DNA of 64,000 bases from Pseudanabaena sp. Salubria-1 (GCA_023336205.1 JALQCR010000037.1:1-64000); one strand, 5' to 3'; shown: positions 27,962 through 37,852, counted from the stretch's first letter. Program-made: numbers and translations. Notes: generated from the letters alone by a model not told the origin.

Positions 27962-28147
27962 CTCTTTGTGGGGCGATCGCTGCACAATTATTTTTGCTTG
28001 GCGAAAAAACTCAATATGGTCAGCGTGCAACGGGCTTGTTAGACTGCGATTAATACAAACTCATGATACTTCTGCTTTAGTCTTTCCATCATACGAATCG
28101 GTTTTTTGTTTTGTAAATCAACAAGAATCAAGAATATTGATACATCT
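27962..28147. other. Gap with a possible third attC half-site
   Basis: About 185 bp between attC-like site 2 and the ogt stop codon. It contains GTTAGAC at 28038-28044. Read on the minus strand as GTCTAACAAGCCCGTTGCAC, this fits the outer core and arm of an attC site, but I cannot find a matching partner arm. It may be a decayed site. No convincing gene is present. Confidence 0.3.
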
Positions 28148-28654
28148 TTACTTTAATTTTATACCTTCATGTTGTAACAACCATTGCTTGCGATCAATAC
28201 CACCAGCGTAGCCAGTAAGTTTAGCCTTGGCTCCAATCACGCGATGACAGGGTACGACGATCGCAACTGGATTGAGAGAATTTGCCATTCCTACCGCTCT
28301 AGCTGCTGTTGGTTTACCGATTTTGGTTGCTAGATCTCCGTAAGAGATAGTTGTACCGATCGGAATCGTCTGGAGCATCTGCCATACCTGCTGTTGAAAC
28401 TCAGTACCGCCACCATTAACAGGAATATTATCCAAACTTTTAAAATCTCCACTCAGATAGGCGCGGATCTTCGTGCTGAAGCCTAAGGGGTCGATCATTT
28501 CTACCAACTCACAGGCTGGATATCGTTTCTGTAATAGTCCCAGCATCCGCACTTCACAGTCAGCAAAATCTAACGCACAGAGACTGTCACCATCAGAAAT
28601 TAGACGCATCATGCCCATTGGCGATAGAATTTGATCGATTAAAAGTTTCATCAT
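28148..28654 (-). CDS. ogt: O6-methylguanine-DNA methyltransferase
   Basis: This enzyme removes methyl groups from O6-methylguanine in DNA by suicidal transfer to a Cys. The 168-residue protein has the invariant VVPCHRVIG with acceptor Cys136, the helix region TEFQQQVWQMLQTIPIGTTI and GKPTAARAVGMANSLNPV, and C-terminal GYAGGIDRKQWLLQHE. It lies 24 bp downstream of the Ada-AlkA fusion gene on the same strand, so the two form an alkylation-repair operon. Confidence 0.95.
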   Translation of the reverse strand: MMKLLIDQILSPMGMMRLISDGDSLCALDFADCEVRMLGLLQKRYPACELVEMIDPLGFSTKIRAYLSGDFKSLDNIPVNGGGTEFQQQVWQMLQTIPIGTTISYGDLATKIGKPTAARAVGMANSLNPVAIVVPCHRVIGAKAKLTGYAGGIDRKQWLLQHEGIKLK

Positions 28655-28678
28655 ATTTTGCTACATCTACTAATTTTT

Positions 28679-30142
28679 TCAGCCTGCCGACCATAGATAC
28701 ATTGCGGCATAAGCCCGCCACGGTCGCCAATTCTCTGCCCGTTTTGCTAGGGTAGATTTAGTAATTGCAGAATCATATCGTTTGATCGATCTCAACAACG
28801 CCAAATCACCAGTCGGAAAAGCATCGGGTTCGCGGAGCGATCGCATGGCAATATAGTGCGCTGTCCACTCGCCAATTCCTGGCAATTTACACAACTGTTT
28901 AACAGCATCTTCCAATGTCTGAAATCCTTGCAGTAAATTAGGATTTTCGGCAAATTTTTCGGCTAAAGAAATAATTGCCTGAGATCTTGCCTTCATGATT
29001 CCCAACTGCGTTAGATCTTGACCGATCAATCGCTCTGGCAGTGGAAAAACATAGCGTAATTCTGGGGCAGCCCAAGCTGTCGGTTCGACAACTAACGGTT
29101 CGCCATAAGTTGCTACGAGCCGACTAGCAAGAGTTGTTGCTGCAGCTACGCTAATCTGTTGACCTAAAATCGCTCTCACTGCTAGCTCAAAACCATCCCA
29201 TGCTCCAGGTACTCGCAATCCTGGTAATGCTGTAACGGCACTTGTTAAATAGGGATCGATGGCTAAGTGTGACGAAATCATTGTGGTGTTCGCACTTAAA
29301 TCGAAAATATGCCGTAATTGATCGACAATTTGTGACAAAGCAGCAACATTTGGGAACTGAATCTTCGCTATTAAATAGTTTTCACTTGCTACAGGGCGGA
29401 CTTCGATCATACCGTGGACTTGTGCTAGGGAAATTGTCCGTTGATAAAAATCACTGGTCACAACTTCAATTCCTGGCATTGCTCTACCTGCCAAAAATTT
29501 AATCAGCGTATTCCAGTCGTAGGGAGGACTAAACGGTAACTTGAGAGTGATAGTTTCCGTTGAATTGCTATTGGTACTCGATCTGATTTTGCGAAGATCG
29601 CTAGGTGATTGCTGATAAGTTGTTTGAATCGCATCATTAAATCGCCGAATACTCACAAACCCTGCCGCCATAGCAATTTCAGTCATTGATAGGAACGTTT
29701 CATCAATTAGTTGTTTGGCAAACAGAATCCGCCGAGTTTGGGCGACTGTCACGGGTGAAGCACCCAACTGAGAGATAAATAATCGCCGTAAGTGGCGCTC
29801 GCTCACTTCTAGCTCGATCGCCAATTCTTTTACGCTTAGTTCATCTAATATGCCATTCGAGATCGCCGTCAATGCTCGATCAAATACTGTTAGACTTGGC
29901 TCCAGATTCCGACGTAAATTGGGCGCGATTTCTGGACGACAGCGCAAGCATGGTCGAAATCCAGCTTGATGAGCGGCGGCGGCAGAAGATAGAAATAGAC
30001 AATTTTCCAGTTTGGGAATTCGTGCTGGACAAATTGGTCGACAATAAATTTTGGTGGTTAACACTGCGGTAAAAAAATGCCCATCAAATCTGGCATCTCT
30101 GGTTTGCAATGCTCGGTAACAAACGTTTTTATCAAGTTTCAT
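28679..30142 (-). CDS. Ada-type regulator fused to 3-methyladenine glycosylase (AlkA)
   Basis: The 487-residue protein combines methyl-sensing and base excision. The N-terminal Ada domain has IYCRPICPARIPKLENC and GFRPCLRCRPE; Cys34, 38, 65 and 68 bind zinc and one accepts a methyl group from phosphotriesters. An AraC-type helix-turn-helix follows (ELAIELEVSERHLRRLFISQ, SMTEIAMAAGFVSIRRFNDA). The rest is AlkA, with LGQQISVAAATTLASRLV, the helix-hairpin-helix LCKLPGIGEWTAHYIAMRSL and catalytic-region Asp in FPTGDLAL. Methylation should turn it into an activator of this operon. The promoter is expected in 30143-30263. Confidence 0.93.
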   Translation of the reverse strand: MKLDKNVCYRALQTRDARFDGHFFTAVLTTKIYCRPICPARIPKLENCLFLSSAAAAHQAGFRPCLRCRPEIAPNLRRNLEPSLTVFDRALTAISNGILDELSVKELAIELEVSERHLRRLFISQLGASPVTVAQTRRILFAKQLIDETFLSMTEIAMAAGFVSIRRFNDAIQTTYQQSPSDLRKIRSSTNSNSTETITLKLPFSPPYDWNTLIKFLAGRAMPGIEVVTSDFYQRTISLAQVHGMIEVRPVASENYLIAKIQFPNVAALSQIVDQLRHIFDLSANTTMISSHLAIDPYLTSAVTALPGLRVPGAWDGFELAVRAILGQQISVAAATTLASRLVATYGEPLVVEPTAWAAPELRYVFPLPERLIGQDLTQLGIMKARSQAIISLAEKFAENPNLLQGFQTLEDAVKQLCKLPGIGEWTAHYIAMRSLREPDAFPTGDLALLRSIKRYDSAITKSTLAKRAENWRPWRAYAAMYLWSAG

Positions 30143-30263
30143 GGCTCCAGCATAAACCCGATCTTTCCTAAAATCTAGCTGTTTTCGGACATCGATATTT
30201 AGTTTGTGTCCGATGTGGCGATCGCCTAAGTTGGAATTGTCCGATATGTGGATGGCAGAACGA

Positions 30264-30949
30264 CTAATTCTTAAAAAACTGACGGCGCATTTTCCGATAC
30301 TCTACCTGTAAAGCGTCTGATTGAACGTGCAATTCTTCATTAAGGTCATAGGGGACAATCTTGGGATGTTGGGATTCTACAATCGGTTTATCTTGATTGA
30401 AAACCTTTAAGACCCGTTTACGCGCATCTGCATCTGCCCAGTTACCAGTAAAAAAGCTCCGTAGATTAATCCATTTACTTACCGTTGTCTGGTCATCAAT
30501 CGGAACATGAGCGCTGTAAATAAGTAATCTACCAAATACTAAATTTACTTCTAGCACAGTAATATTGGGCAAAAAGAAAGCTGTCCGAGTTTTGATTACT
30601 GAAGGTTTCTTTGATGCCAAAAAGCTCCAAATACCTTTGGGTGCTGACGCATTGACCATCACAGTTGCGCCCGCACCAGTTGGATGATTTTCTACTGTAA
30701 ATTCAGCAATCTGTGGACGATCTTTATCTCCAAATGAGCCAGCATGAACGAAAGGTGCGTGAGCAAAATCTAAGGCATTTTCCATAACACGGCTGTAGTG
30801 GGTATGCCAGAGAAAATCCCCATGAAGAGATTTGAGCTTTACATCATCAAAGTTAGGTAATTCTGGAATTGGGCTACGCTCAGTTTCAAGCACATCACCC
30901 ATAAATAACCATACCCATCCATACTTTTCTTGAGCTTCATAAACCTTGA
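30264..30949 (-). pseudogene. Rieske-type oxygenase (PaO-like), N-terminus lost
   Basis: The C-terminal 228 codons or so of a Rieske non-haem iron oxygenase remain. The frame is open from the IS boundary: KVYEAQEKYGWVWLFMGD is the end of the Rieske domain, followed by the mononuclear iron motif ENALDFAHAPFVHAG. The rest resembles the pheophorbide-a-oxygenase-like group. The cluster-binding Cys/His pairs of the Rieske domain are missing. The sequence beyond the element belongs to a different gene (SOUL-like), so the 5' half was deleted rather than just displaced. Confidence 0.8.
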
Positions 30950-32201
30950 CTGAGATCTTGCACCATTCAAGAAAAGGGGTTGCAGAAAGAGCAGAAATGT
31001 GAAAAAAAGGGCGTAGTAGTAAATTAAATAACGAGCATGGAAAGCATCGTTAAGCACGCCCAAGGGCTAGTGTATAGTCTTCTGTGTTTGATGCCAAGTG
31101 TGTATCAAACAGCAAGTCTCAATGCAATACTAGGACTATTTCTCGAAGCACAAAGGCATCCTTATCCAGAACATACACAGATAAAATCAGCGAGTGCACT
31201 CAGCCGATTTCTCAATCACTATAACTGGTCAACGAGAGCAGTAATTCGGTCAACACGGCAGGCTATTTTGGGACAAATCGCCAAGCATCGCCCATCGAAA
31301 CAAGTGCCATTAAAGATACTGATAGACTTGACTACCCTAGAAAAAGCGGCAAGTTTTTACATTTGAGCAATCCCACCCAAAACGAACCAGACCCATGGGT
31401 GAGAATACTAAACGGAAAGCGAGGACTACATCTGGTTGTACTGTATCTGGTCTATGGAGAGTGGCGCGTACCATGGAGTTTTAGAGTATGGCGCGGCAAA
31501 GGATACCCCAGTCCTCTGACTTAGCTTGTGTTATTGGGGACAGTACCCAAGCAACTAACCCAAGGCAAGACTGTGATTGTCGCTGCTGATACTGAGTTTA
31601 GTACGGTGAAGTTTTCAATCTGTCCGCGCCAAGACTTGGCGCATCGTTGTCGGTGTACGCAACAATCGTAAACTTCAAGATGGCCGTACAGTCAAACAAC
31701 TTTATCGTCATGGCAAACGTGGACAACAAATTTTGCTAGAAGGGCTAACTCAGCCTTTGACGATCTCTTGGTTTTGGCTCAAAAGAGCTGATAGTAAACG
31801 GGAGTTACGCTTTGTTGTCTCTTCTCATCCTTATTCTGGTGCTTATCTGGTGATGTTAGGTCGTAAGCGTTGGGCGATTGAGGGATTCTTCAAAACCATC
31901 AAACATCGCTTTGGTTTGCATTGTTTTGGGCAATCTACAAAACTTGGTGTTTATCGTTGGCTTATCCTCTCTCTGCTTGCTTATCTTTTGGCCCATTGGA
32001 TTGATCAATGGTCGAGTCCTCCTGTCTTGGACTGGAAAGCTACCTGTGATTTGACACTTTCCGTTTTATTTCCTTCTGTCCTTTGGTTGAAACTTCTTAG
32101 GTATCTCCAAATTAGTGCCGATATTGCTGCTCGTCATGGGTTTGAAATTATTCTCAAACCCATTCCTACTTAACTCTTTCAGGAATGGTGCAAGATCTCA
32201 G
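30950..32201 (+). mobile_element. Decayed IS4-superfamily-like insertion sequence
   Basis: The element is 1252 bp with perfect 19-bp terminal inverted repeats, CTGAGATCTTGCACCATTC at 30950-30968 and its complement at 32183-32201. TTGA occurs immediately outside both ends (30946-30949 and 32202-32205). The two flanks belong to different genes, so TTGA may be a real duplication or chance. The transposase is multiply broken, yet the ends are intact, so it could still be mobilised in trans. Confidence 0.8.
31037..32173 (+). pseudogene. Broken DDE transposase of the IS4-like element
   Basis: Pieces of one transposase are spread over all forward phases. The first piece ends at 31366 (QVPLKILIDLTTLEK). 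A different phase continues LHLSNPTQNEPDPWVRILNG ... YGEWRVPWSFRVWRGKGYPS and has a nonsense codon near 31521. Another shift follows VIVAADTEFSTVKF near 31615. The last piece, ending at 32173, has KRWAIEGFFKTIKHRFGLH with the catalytic Glu. At least two frameshifts and one nonsense mutation make it inactive. Assignment within the IS4 superfamily is not certain. Confidence 0.75.
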
Positions 32202-32393
32202 TTGACTGAGATTTCCTTCGTAAGTGTATGTGCCAGAACGATAGGCAGGATATTGCTTAACTTCAATTTTTCCGTGAGATGTTGGCGATGGGAATCCGAC
32301 GGGTAGGGGAGCAGACATAGCTTTAGTTACTGCAAAAATAGTAATAGGGATTGAGATCGCGCCAAGAATGATGAGCAAGTTAGAAAGTTTCAT
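32202..32393 (-). pseudogene. SOUL-type haem-binding protein, N-terminal fragment
   Basis: About 64 codons survive: a hydrophobic N-terminal signal/anchor (LSNLLIILGAISIPITIFAV), then MSAPLPVGFPSPTSHGKIEV and KQYPAYRSGTYTYEGNLSQ, the start of a SOUL domain. The frame then enters the terminal repeat of the decayed IS and ends. The rest of the SOUL domain is absent from the window. The assignment rests on the VKQYPAYR-x-x-TYTY motif. Confidence 0.6.
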
Positions 32394-32495
32394 AGTTCAA
32401 TTATAGTGACTCTGCCTAAGCGAAAAATTGTCTGAGATAGCGATCTCTTTAATTATCTTGTTGCCATTGCTCTTAGGAAATGCGCGGGAGATAGA

Positions 32496-32673
32496 TTATG
32501 GGATTTTGGCTTGTGAGTCAAAGCTTTTTTGCTGTGCTTGAGATCGATGCTGCCAAGCCTGCTCAAATTGTTGGATATCAAATTCGCTCAAATTGGCAAA
32601 TTCAATTTCCCGCCCCTTAACCTGCAAGATGATCTGGCGATCGCCTCGTAAATTCTCAACTGTCAGAATGAAA
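32496..32673 (-). pseudogene. Remnant of a small hypothetical gene
   Basis: An open minus-strand frame reads LTVENLRGDRQIILQVKGRE, IEFANLSEFDIQQFEQAWQH and RSQAQQKSFDSQAKIP before a stop at 32496-32498. It has coding character and cyanobacterial codon use but no start codon. An in-frame stop lies upstream, close to the IS1595 copy B boundary. The gene probably lost its 5' end. No family recognised. Confidence 0.4.
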
Positions 32674-32697
32674 TTTTACTGGCTATAATAATTTTGT

Positions 32698-33709
32698 CGC
32701 TCATATGGGGAAGTAGGTGAAATGGCAAAATAGGAGGAAGTCATTTTCATAAATCGATAGAGATGCCATGATCAAATTTCCCCTGACCGAATTGTTAGAT
32801 GAACAAGCGTGCTATGAATGGTTATTAAAGATCCTGCATCCAAAGGGTTTGCATTGTCCAAGTGGACACGCAATACCAGCAGGACAAGCGCCACACGATC
32901 GCCAACGTACACCAATCGTCAAATATAAGTGTCGGGAATGTGGGAAAGTGTTTCACATTTTTACAGGAACAGACTTATCAGGAAGCCATTACACCTGTGG
33001 TCAGATCGTGCTGATATTGCGTGGATTCTTACAAGGACAAACGACCCAACACACAGCCGAGGAACTAGGACTCGACTATGGGACATTATTGTCTTGGCGG
33101 CATCATCAACGTCGAGGATTTGCCCATTTGATTAATGGTAATCTGCCCGATGCTGAAGCCGAGATGGACGAGATGTTTCAGAATGCAGGAGAAAGGGAGC
33201 AAAAAAGATCCAATAGCAGACCCACCAAGACAACGCGGGAATCAACGCAAAGGCAAGGAACCATGGCAAATGACCGTCCACCCATTGTCGGTACTGTTGG
33301 GCGCAACAGTGGTCAGATCCGCATGAAGGTCTGTGACAATACTCAACAAATCACGATTCAACCGCAGGTAGAGGTAACGACCTTACCGACCACGACAGTC
33401 TATACCGATGAATCCGATGCTTATAATCGCATACCTGCTTCTGGTCGTGAGCGTCAAACCGTTTGTCACTCTCAGCGCGAGTATGCCCGCGATGAAGATC
33501 AAGATGGTTTTTGTGAGGTTCATTGCAATACTATGGAGGGCATTTGGGTTGGTTTACGCAATTTTCTGCGTCCCTTTCGAGGTATTCACAAGAAGTATTT
33601 GTATCTGTATGTAGCCATGTTCGAGTGGGCTTACAATCTACGTTGGATTGATTTTGACTTCCTGCGTCGTCTTCTTTTTCCTCCTTCCACCTATTTACCT
33701 ACATGAGCG
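32698..33709 (+). mobile_element. IS1595-family insertion sequence, copy B
   Basis: The element is 1012 bp with the same ends as copy A and a perfect 8-bp duplication AATTTTGT at 32690-32697 and 33710-33717. Compared with copy A it is 8 bp shorter through four small deletions (3, 1, 3 and 1 bp) and has hardly any substitutions. It sits 66 bp upstream of the 1111-residue nuclease-like gene in the same orientation and may affect that gene's expression. Confidence 0.92.
32768..33706 (+). CDS. IS1595-family transposase, single frame with a scrambled linker
   Basis: The frame is open for 312 residues. Both ends match copy A, but between AEMDEMFQNAGE and GTMANDRPPIV it reads EREQKRSNSRPTKTTREST, which is out of phase. 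The phase that copy A uses there (DPIADPPRQRGNQRKGK) is present in another frame of this copy. Two compensating indels therefore scramble about 22 residues. A 3-bp deletion also shortens SWRHRIQRRGF to SWRHHQRRGF. Whether the protein works is doubtful. Sequencing error is an alternative explanation. Confidence 0.75.
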   Translation: MIKFPLTELLDEQACYEWLLKILHPKGLHCPSGHAIPAGQAPHDRQRTPIVKYKCRECGKVFHIFTGTDLSGSHYTCGQIVLILRGFLQGQTTQHTAEELGLDYGTLLSWRHHQRRGFAHLINGNLPDAEAEMDEMFQNAGEREQKRSNSRPTKTTRESTQRQGTMANDRPPIVGTVGRNSGQIRMKVCDNTQQITIQPQVEVTTLPTTTVYTDESDAYNRIPASGRERQTVCHSQREYARDEDQDGFCEVHCNTMEGIWVGLRNFLRPFRGIHKKYLYLYVAMFEWAYNLRWIDFDFLRRLLFPPSTYLPT

Positions 33710-33775
33710 AATTTTGTATGCTTTTAAAGTACAGCGCGTATCTCATAAACATAAATCAAAAGACTGATAAAACTC

Positions 33776-36700
33776 ATGAATGAAAATCAACCAAACAATG
33801 AATCAGTAGATTTTCGTCCTTCAGATTTTATGAGGGCGCGGCGACCTTATCTTTTTTCTGACACGGAAGTAGTGGGAGAATCTCTATTAGATCGAGGTTT
33901 TCTTGAATATCATTTAGAAACTCTGACTAAACGTAGTCAAGAAAAAGATTTTGAGCATTTTTGTCGAAGATTAGCCGAGAAAGAGATTTGCCCTAACCTT
34001 TTACCACAAACAGGACCAACTGGAGGAGGAGATAGCAAGGTAGACTCTGAAACTTATCCCGTATCCGATGCTGTTTCACTTCTCTGGTATGAGGGCATTG
34101 GGCGTGAAGCTGCGTCAGAGCGTTGGGCATTTGCCATTAGTGCAAAAGAAGAGTGGCGTTCAAAAGTTCGTTCTGATGTACAAGGAATTATAGAAACTCA
34201 GCGAGGTTATACTTTAATTTATTTTATCAGTAGTCGATTTATCAAAGATAAAGATCGCGCCAAAATGGAAGATGAACTCCTAAAAGAATACGGTGTTTAT
34301 ATACGAATTCTGGACAGGAATTGGATACTTGACAAAGTATTTGAGAACAAGCGCGAATATATAGCGATAGAAACCCTCAAAATTAGTTCATCTTTAACTC
34401 CATCTATTAAAAAAGGTGCTTTAGATGTAGCTCGTGAATCTGAACTGAAAGAGTTAGAGACACAAATACAAGATCCAAACCGTTATCAAGGTATCGAGTA
34501 TCAACTGGTTGAAGCTTGCATTGAGGCAGCTAATTTATCACGAGAGCTTGAATTGCCTCGTATAGAAGTTGATGGACGTTTTACACGTGCCGAACGTGTA
34601 GCTGAACAATATGGAACATCTCAACAAAAACTTCACTGTGCTTATGACAAAGCATGGACTGCTTTTTGGTGGCATGATGACTTTAACGCCTTAAATCACA
34701 TCTATGACAACGTTGAACATATAGCAGTGGGTAGCAGCCAAGTTACAGATATTGAACTGTTAGCTAATTTGTGGCAACTACTGTGGACTACAGTTCAAAG
34801 AACAAAACTTGAAGCTTCAGCCTCAAAATTAGATATGCGAACTAAAACTTTACGCAACGAATTGCAAAGGTTACAAGTTGAATTAAATAGACCAAGTACG
34901 TCTCTACAAGCACATGCTATTGAATTACTGATGGATTTACTTGAGTCTAAGTTAGAACCTATCAAATTAACTAGAATAATTAATGAGTTTCATAAATTAT
35001 TTGAAAAAGCTAAAGGATTAGTAAATTTCCCTATAACAAGTCTAATCAAGATTTTTATGGAACTTGGTGAACGTTTACCTAATAATGCTGAATTCGATAA
35101 GCTTTTTGAGTATGTGCTTTTGATTTCACAAGATAGAGAAACTAGAGCAACTTCTGGACGTATGCTTATGACAAGAGGAATACAGAAACTTACTGGTGGA
35201 AACTATTACGAAGCCATTCGTCTTCTGGGTCGGGCGCAGCATAATTTGGCTATGCGTGAGTGCCGTAGCGAATTAATTACTACACTGGCTCTATGTGCGA
35301 GTGCTTATGAGTCGGTAGGTCTATTATGGGCTGCACGCTCCAATATACTTCTGGCAACATCTCAGGCTTTTAATGAGTATTGGGAAAATGGCACAATTAC
35401 TACTCAAGCTTTTACTTGTTTACAAAAGCTTATCTGGATTGAATTACAGTTAGGTCAAATTCCTATAATTCTTGCTTGGATTGAGTTAGCTACATTCGTT
35501 GCACAAATTCTTGGAATTGATAGGGAACCCAATAATAGCTTTTTTAAAGATAGGGAAAATCAAGACCAAATTCTTGGGATTCTAATTCTTAAAACTTCCT
35601 TTAAAGACTTACATTGCTTAGAGACTCTTCCAATCATACTAGACAATCTTGATTTACAACACTCATTCTTTGCCTCGCTATATACACTCGGTTATGAAGA
35701 CTATCTTCAAAATGAAGGTTGTATTCCACAGGGAGAAGATGAATTACGTGTTCGCGATCTTTGTAACAAATGGATAGCCCAACCAGCTAGTCAAAATTTA
35801 CCAGAATCGCCAGAATTTCTGAATGAAGCTAATGTAAAATTCTATTCTCAAGTTTTAGGATGTAACATAATCGCTGAAACAATAAATGAGAACAGCTCAA
35901 TTTTTATTGCAGAGTCTATCCTTGCTGCTTTTGAAGCTTTCCTCTCAACTAGTCTTGATGCAGAATTATTCCCGCATCAGACAAATATAAGATTTCAAAT
36001 TATTTCCTCAGATTCTACTATTGATGTTTTTGACTTTCACATTCAAGAGGAAAACACAAAACTTCTTGAAACTGTCGTAGAAATAAAACATTCTATTGAT
36101 GGATCGTATACCTCAAGTCTTAATTATGAATCATTAAATAAAAAATTAGCGGGTTTACTCATTCATGTAATTCTTCACATAGCATATATCCCAAATCCAG
36201 AACATTATTTTGACAAACTTTTACAGGATGAATTTGCTTTCTCTCGTGCATTTAACCTTACAAATATCTCTAGTTCAACTTGGAACATTTTAGGCGCAAC
36301 TCCTAAACTACACCTTATCGATTGGCAGTTGAGCGATATCGATGAACGGTTTCCTCCAAAAAGGATAAGTTCATGGAACGTCGAAACCATTCAAAATGTT
36401 TCTGATGGAACTACTCAAATATCATCAAAATTAGGTCAAGATGATTCTTTGCCAAGAGGGAAGAGGACTGATCAGCTAAAGCATCAGGATCGCAGAGTTT
36501 TCTCTCTAATTGATCTTAATCTTTGGGATAAAGCTAAATGGAAAGGGACTGGTTTTGGCTTTATCCCAAATGATCATAATCTTCCGCTTTTATCTCTCGC
36601 ACTTTTGTTTGAAGATGAAAATGCAAGCAAGAAAATTTTTTCTCAGTGGAGACAAGAATTTGGAAACACAGATACACATGAGAAAATCAGGGTCTCTATT

Positions 36701-37111
36701 ATTACTGGAATTGATTCTGATAATCCCGCAGCTTATCGTGTTGTCATTGGAATAAATCATGACTGCTTAAAAGATTCAAACAACTCACAGTTTATTTTAA
36801 CGTCTCGAGTTCGCACTATGGAGCCAAAAGAATCTAAAAATCTTGATCAGTTTGTAGAGTCTTTTGAAGAATTAGGTTTCTATATTTTTACTCTAGGCTA
36901 CATATCAAATGATGGTTCTAGTACAAAATTCTTGTGGGAGTTTGGAATCATGAAAAAGCAAATATTTATTCGTCCAGCATGGCAAATAGGAGAGAATGAT
37001 TCAGATCTGTGTGGCATCAATTTTGACGACAAGGTGATTATTCCTGAAGGGATTAAACATCCTCCAGTTGAAGGTACTTTGGCTCGTCTTAGAGAACTCA
37101 AGCATAGATGA
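33776..37111 (+). CDS. Large putative defence protein: PD-(D/E)XK-like nuclease plus helical repeats
   Basis: The protein has 1111 residues. Residues about 50-195 resemble Mrr/restriction-endonuclease-like domains of defence proteins: TGPTGGGDSKVDSETYPV supplies the acidic residues (83-92), AFAISAKEEWRSKV (119-131) sits where the (D/E)XK lysine strand is expected, and GVYIRILDRNWILDKVFENK follows. The exact catalytic triplet is atypical (SAK instead of ExK). Residues about 240-700 are helical, TPR-like (LLGRAQHNLAMRECRSELIT). The C-terminal third is mixed and not recognised. No ATPase motif is visible. The gene is monocistronic, lies beside the hsdMS-ATPase-HNH operon, and is preceded by IS1595 copy B. 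Confidence 0.6.
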   Translation: MNENQPNNESVDFRPSDFMRARRPYLFSDTEVVGESLLDRGFLEYHLETLTKRSQEKDFEHFCRRLAEKEICPNLLPQTGPTGGGDSKVDSETYPVSDAVSLLWYEGIGREAASERWAFAISAKEEWRSKVRSDVQGIIETQRGYTLIYFISSRFIKDKDRAKMEDELLKEYGVYIRILDRNWILDKVFENKREYIAIETLKISSSLTPSIKKGALDVARESELKELETQIQDPNRYQGIEYQLVEACIEAANLSRELELPRIEVDGRFTRAERVAEQYGTSQQKLHCAYDKAWTAFWWHDDFNALNHIYDNVEHIAVGSSQVTDIELLANLWQLLWTTVQRTKLEASASKLDMRTKTLRNELQRLQVELNRPSTSLQAHAIELLMDLLESKLEPIKLTRIINEFHKLFEKAKGLVNFPITSLIKIFMELGERLPNNAEFDKLFEYVLLISQDRETRATSGRMLMTRGIQKLTGGNYYEAIRLLGRAQHNLAMRECRSELITTLALCASAYESVGLLWAARSNILLATSQAFNEYWENGTITTQAFTCLQKLIWIELQLGQIPIILAWIELATFVAQILGIDREPNNSFFKDRENQDQILGILILKTSFKDLHCLETLPIILDNLDLQHSFFASLYTLGYEDYLQNEGCIPQGEDELRVRDLCNKWIAQPASQNLPESPEFLNEANVKFYSQVLGCNIIAETINENSSIFIAESILAAFEAFLSTSLDAELFPHQTNIRFQIISSDSTIDVFDFHIQEENTKLLETVVEIKHSIDGSYTSSLNYESLNKKLAGLLIHVILHIAYIPNPEHYFDKLLQDEFAFSRAFNLTNISSSTWNILGATPKLHLIDWQLSDIDERFPPKRISSWNVETIQNVSDGTTQISSKLGQDDSLPRGKRTDQLKHQDRRVFSLIDLNLWDKAKWKGTGFGFIPNDHNLPLLSLALLFEDENASKKIFSQWRQEFGNTDTHEKIRVSIITGIDSDNPAAYRVVIGINHDCLKDSNNSQFILTSRVRTMEPKESKNLDQFVESFEELGFYIFTLGYISNDGSSTKFLWEFGIMKKQIFIRPAWQIGENDSDLCGINFDDKVIIPEGIKHPPVEGTLARLRELKHR

Positions 37112-37237
37112 CATTCTAAAGCGAAGTAGGAGATTTCCTATTAGCAGAATTAAAATATTTAGTTTAGATAGATTGCTGAAAGTTATTAGGAGAAAACTTC
37201 AGCAGTCACAATGGGGAGGTTCTAATAAATTGAGTAA

Positions 37238-37753
37238 CTTCAAAACCTCCTCCAAAGTGCCTTAGCCAAAGGCTTTGATGTTGGTATCCAAAAGTTCCGT
37301 GACTTTCTGGCAACTCTGCGCGAGACTGCGGTTAAGGAACAGGAAGTGGCGATTAGTCAGGCGATCGCGAATATCATCAAAAACAAACAGCATCAGGAAT
37401 CCCAAGGTTATTGGCGAGCGATTAGCTTGCCCTTCATTGGTTTCTGTGCGGGGATGTTGATGATTGGTTTAGCGGCGGGTCTGGTTTCGGGCTTGGCGAT
37501 CGCAAAACTGTTTTTACCTACACCCAGTCTAAACGCCCAATCCGCTAGGGATTTGGAGTGGGTGGCAAGTGACAACGGCAAACTGGCAAAGAATCTCGTG
37601 GACTGGAATCAGAGTATTTTAAAAACCTGTCTTCAGGATCAGCAAAACCTCAAGGAGGCTTTAATCATTCTCAATGGCAAGTATGTGACTAAAGGTTTAT
37701 GCGCCCTATGGGTACTGCCTGAAACCCAGAGAGTCTATGAAGATCGCCGTTAA
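37238..37753 (+). pseudogene. 3' fragment of a membrane-containing plasmid-type protein
   Basis: An open frame begins right after an in-frame stop at 37235-37237 and lacks a normal start; a GTG at 37346 is possible. It encodes LQNLLQSALAKGFDVGIQKF, RDFLATLRETAVKEQEVAIS, then a long hydrophobic hairpin (LPFIGFCAGMLMIGLAAGLV) and a soluble tail (KTCLQDQQNLKEALIILNGK). It resembles the C-terminal part of uncharacterised proteins on cyanobacterial plasmids. A shorter related stretch (CGATTAGTCAGGCGAT) also occurs near 16673. Confidence 0.45.
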
Positions 37754-37852
37754 TTTTAGGTGCGGCAATTCATGACTCGGAAAACACAATAGCTAACTTT
37801 TATGGGCTAAAAACGTTTAAAATTTCGTAATATTTACTTTTTAAGGGTTCGT

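Noticed and set aside
30946..32205. TTGA beside both ends of the decayed IS as proof of a simple insertion
   Set aside because: The flanks belong to two different genes and removing the element gives no continuous frame. A 4-bp match can occur by chance.
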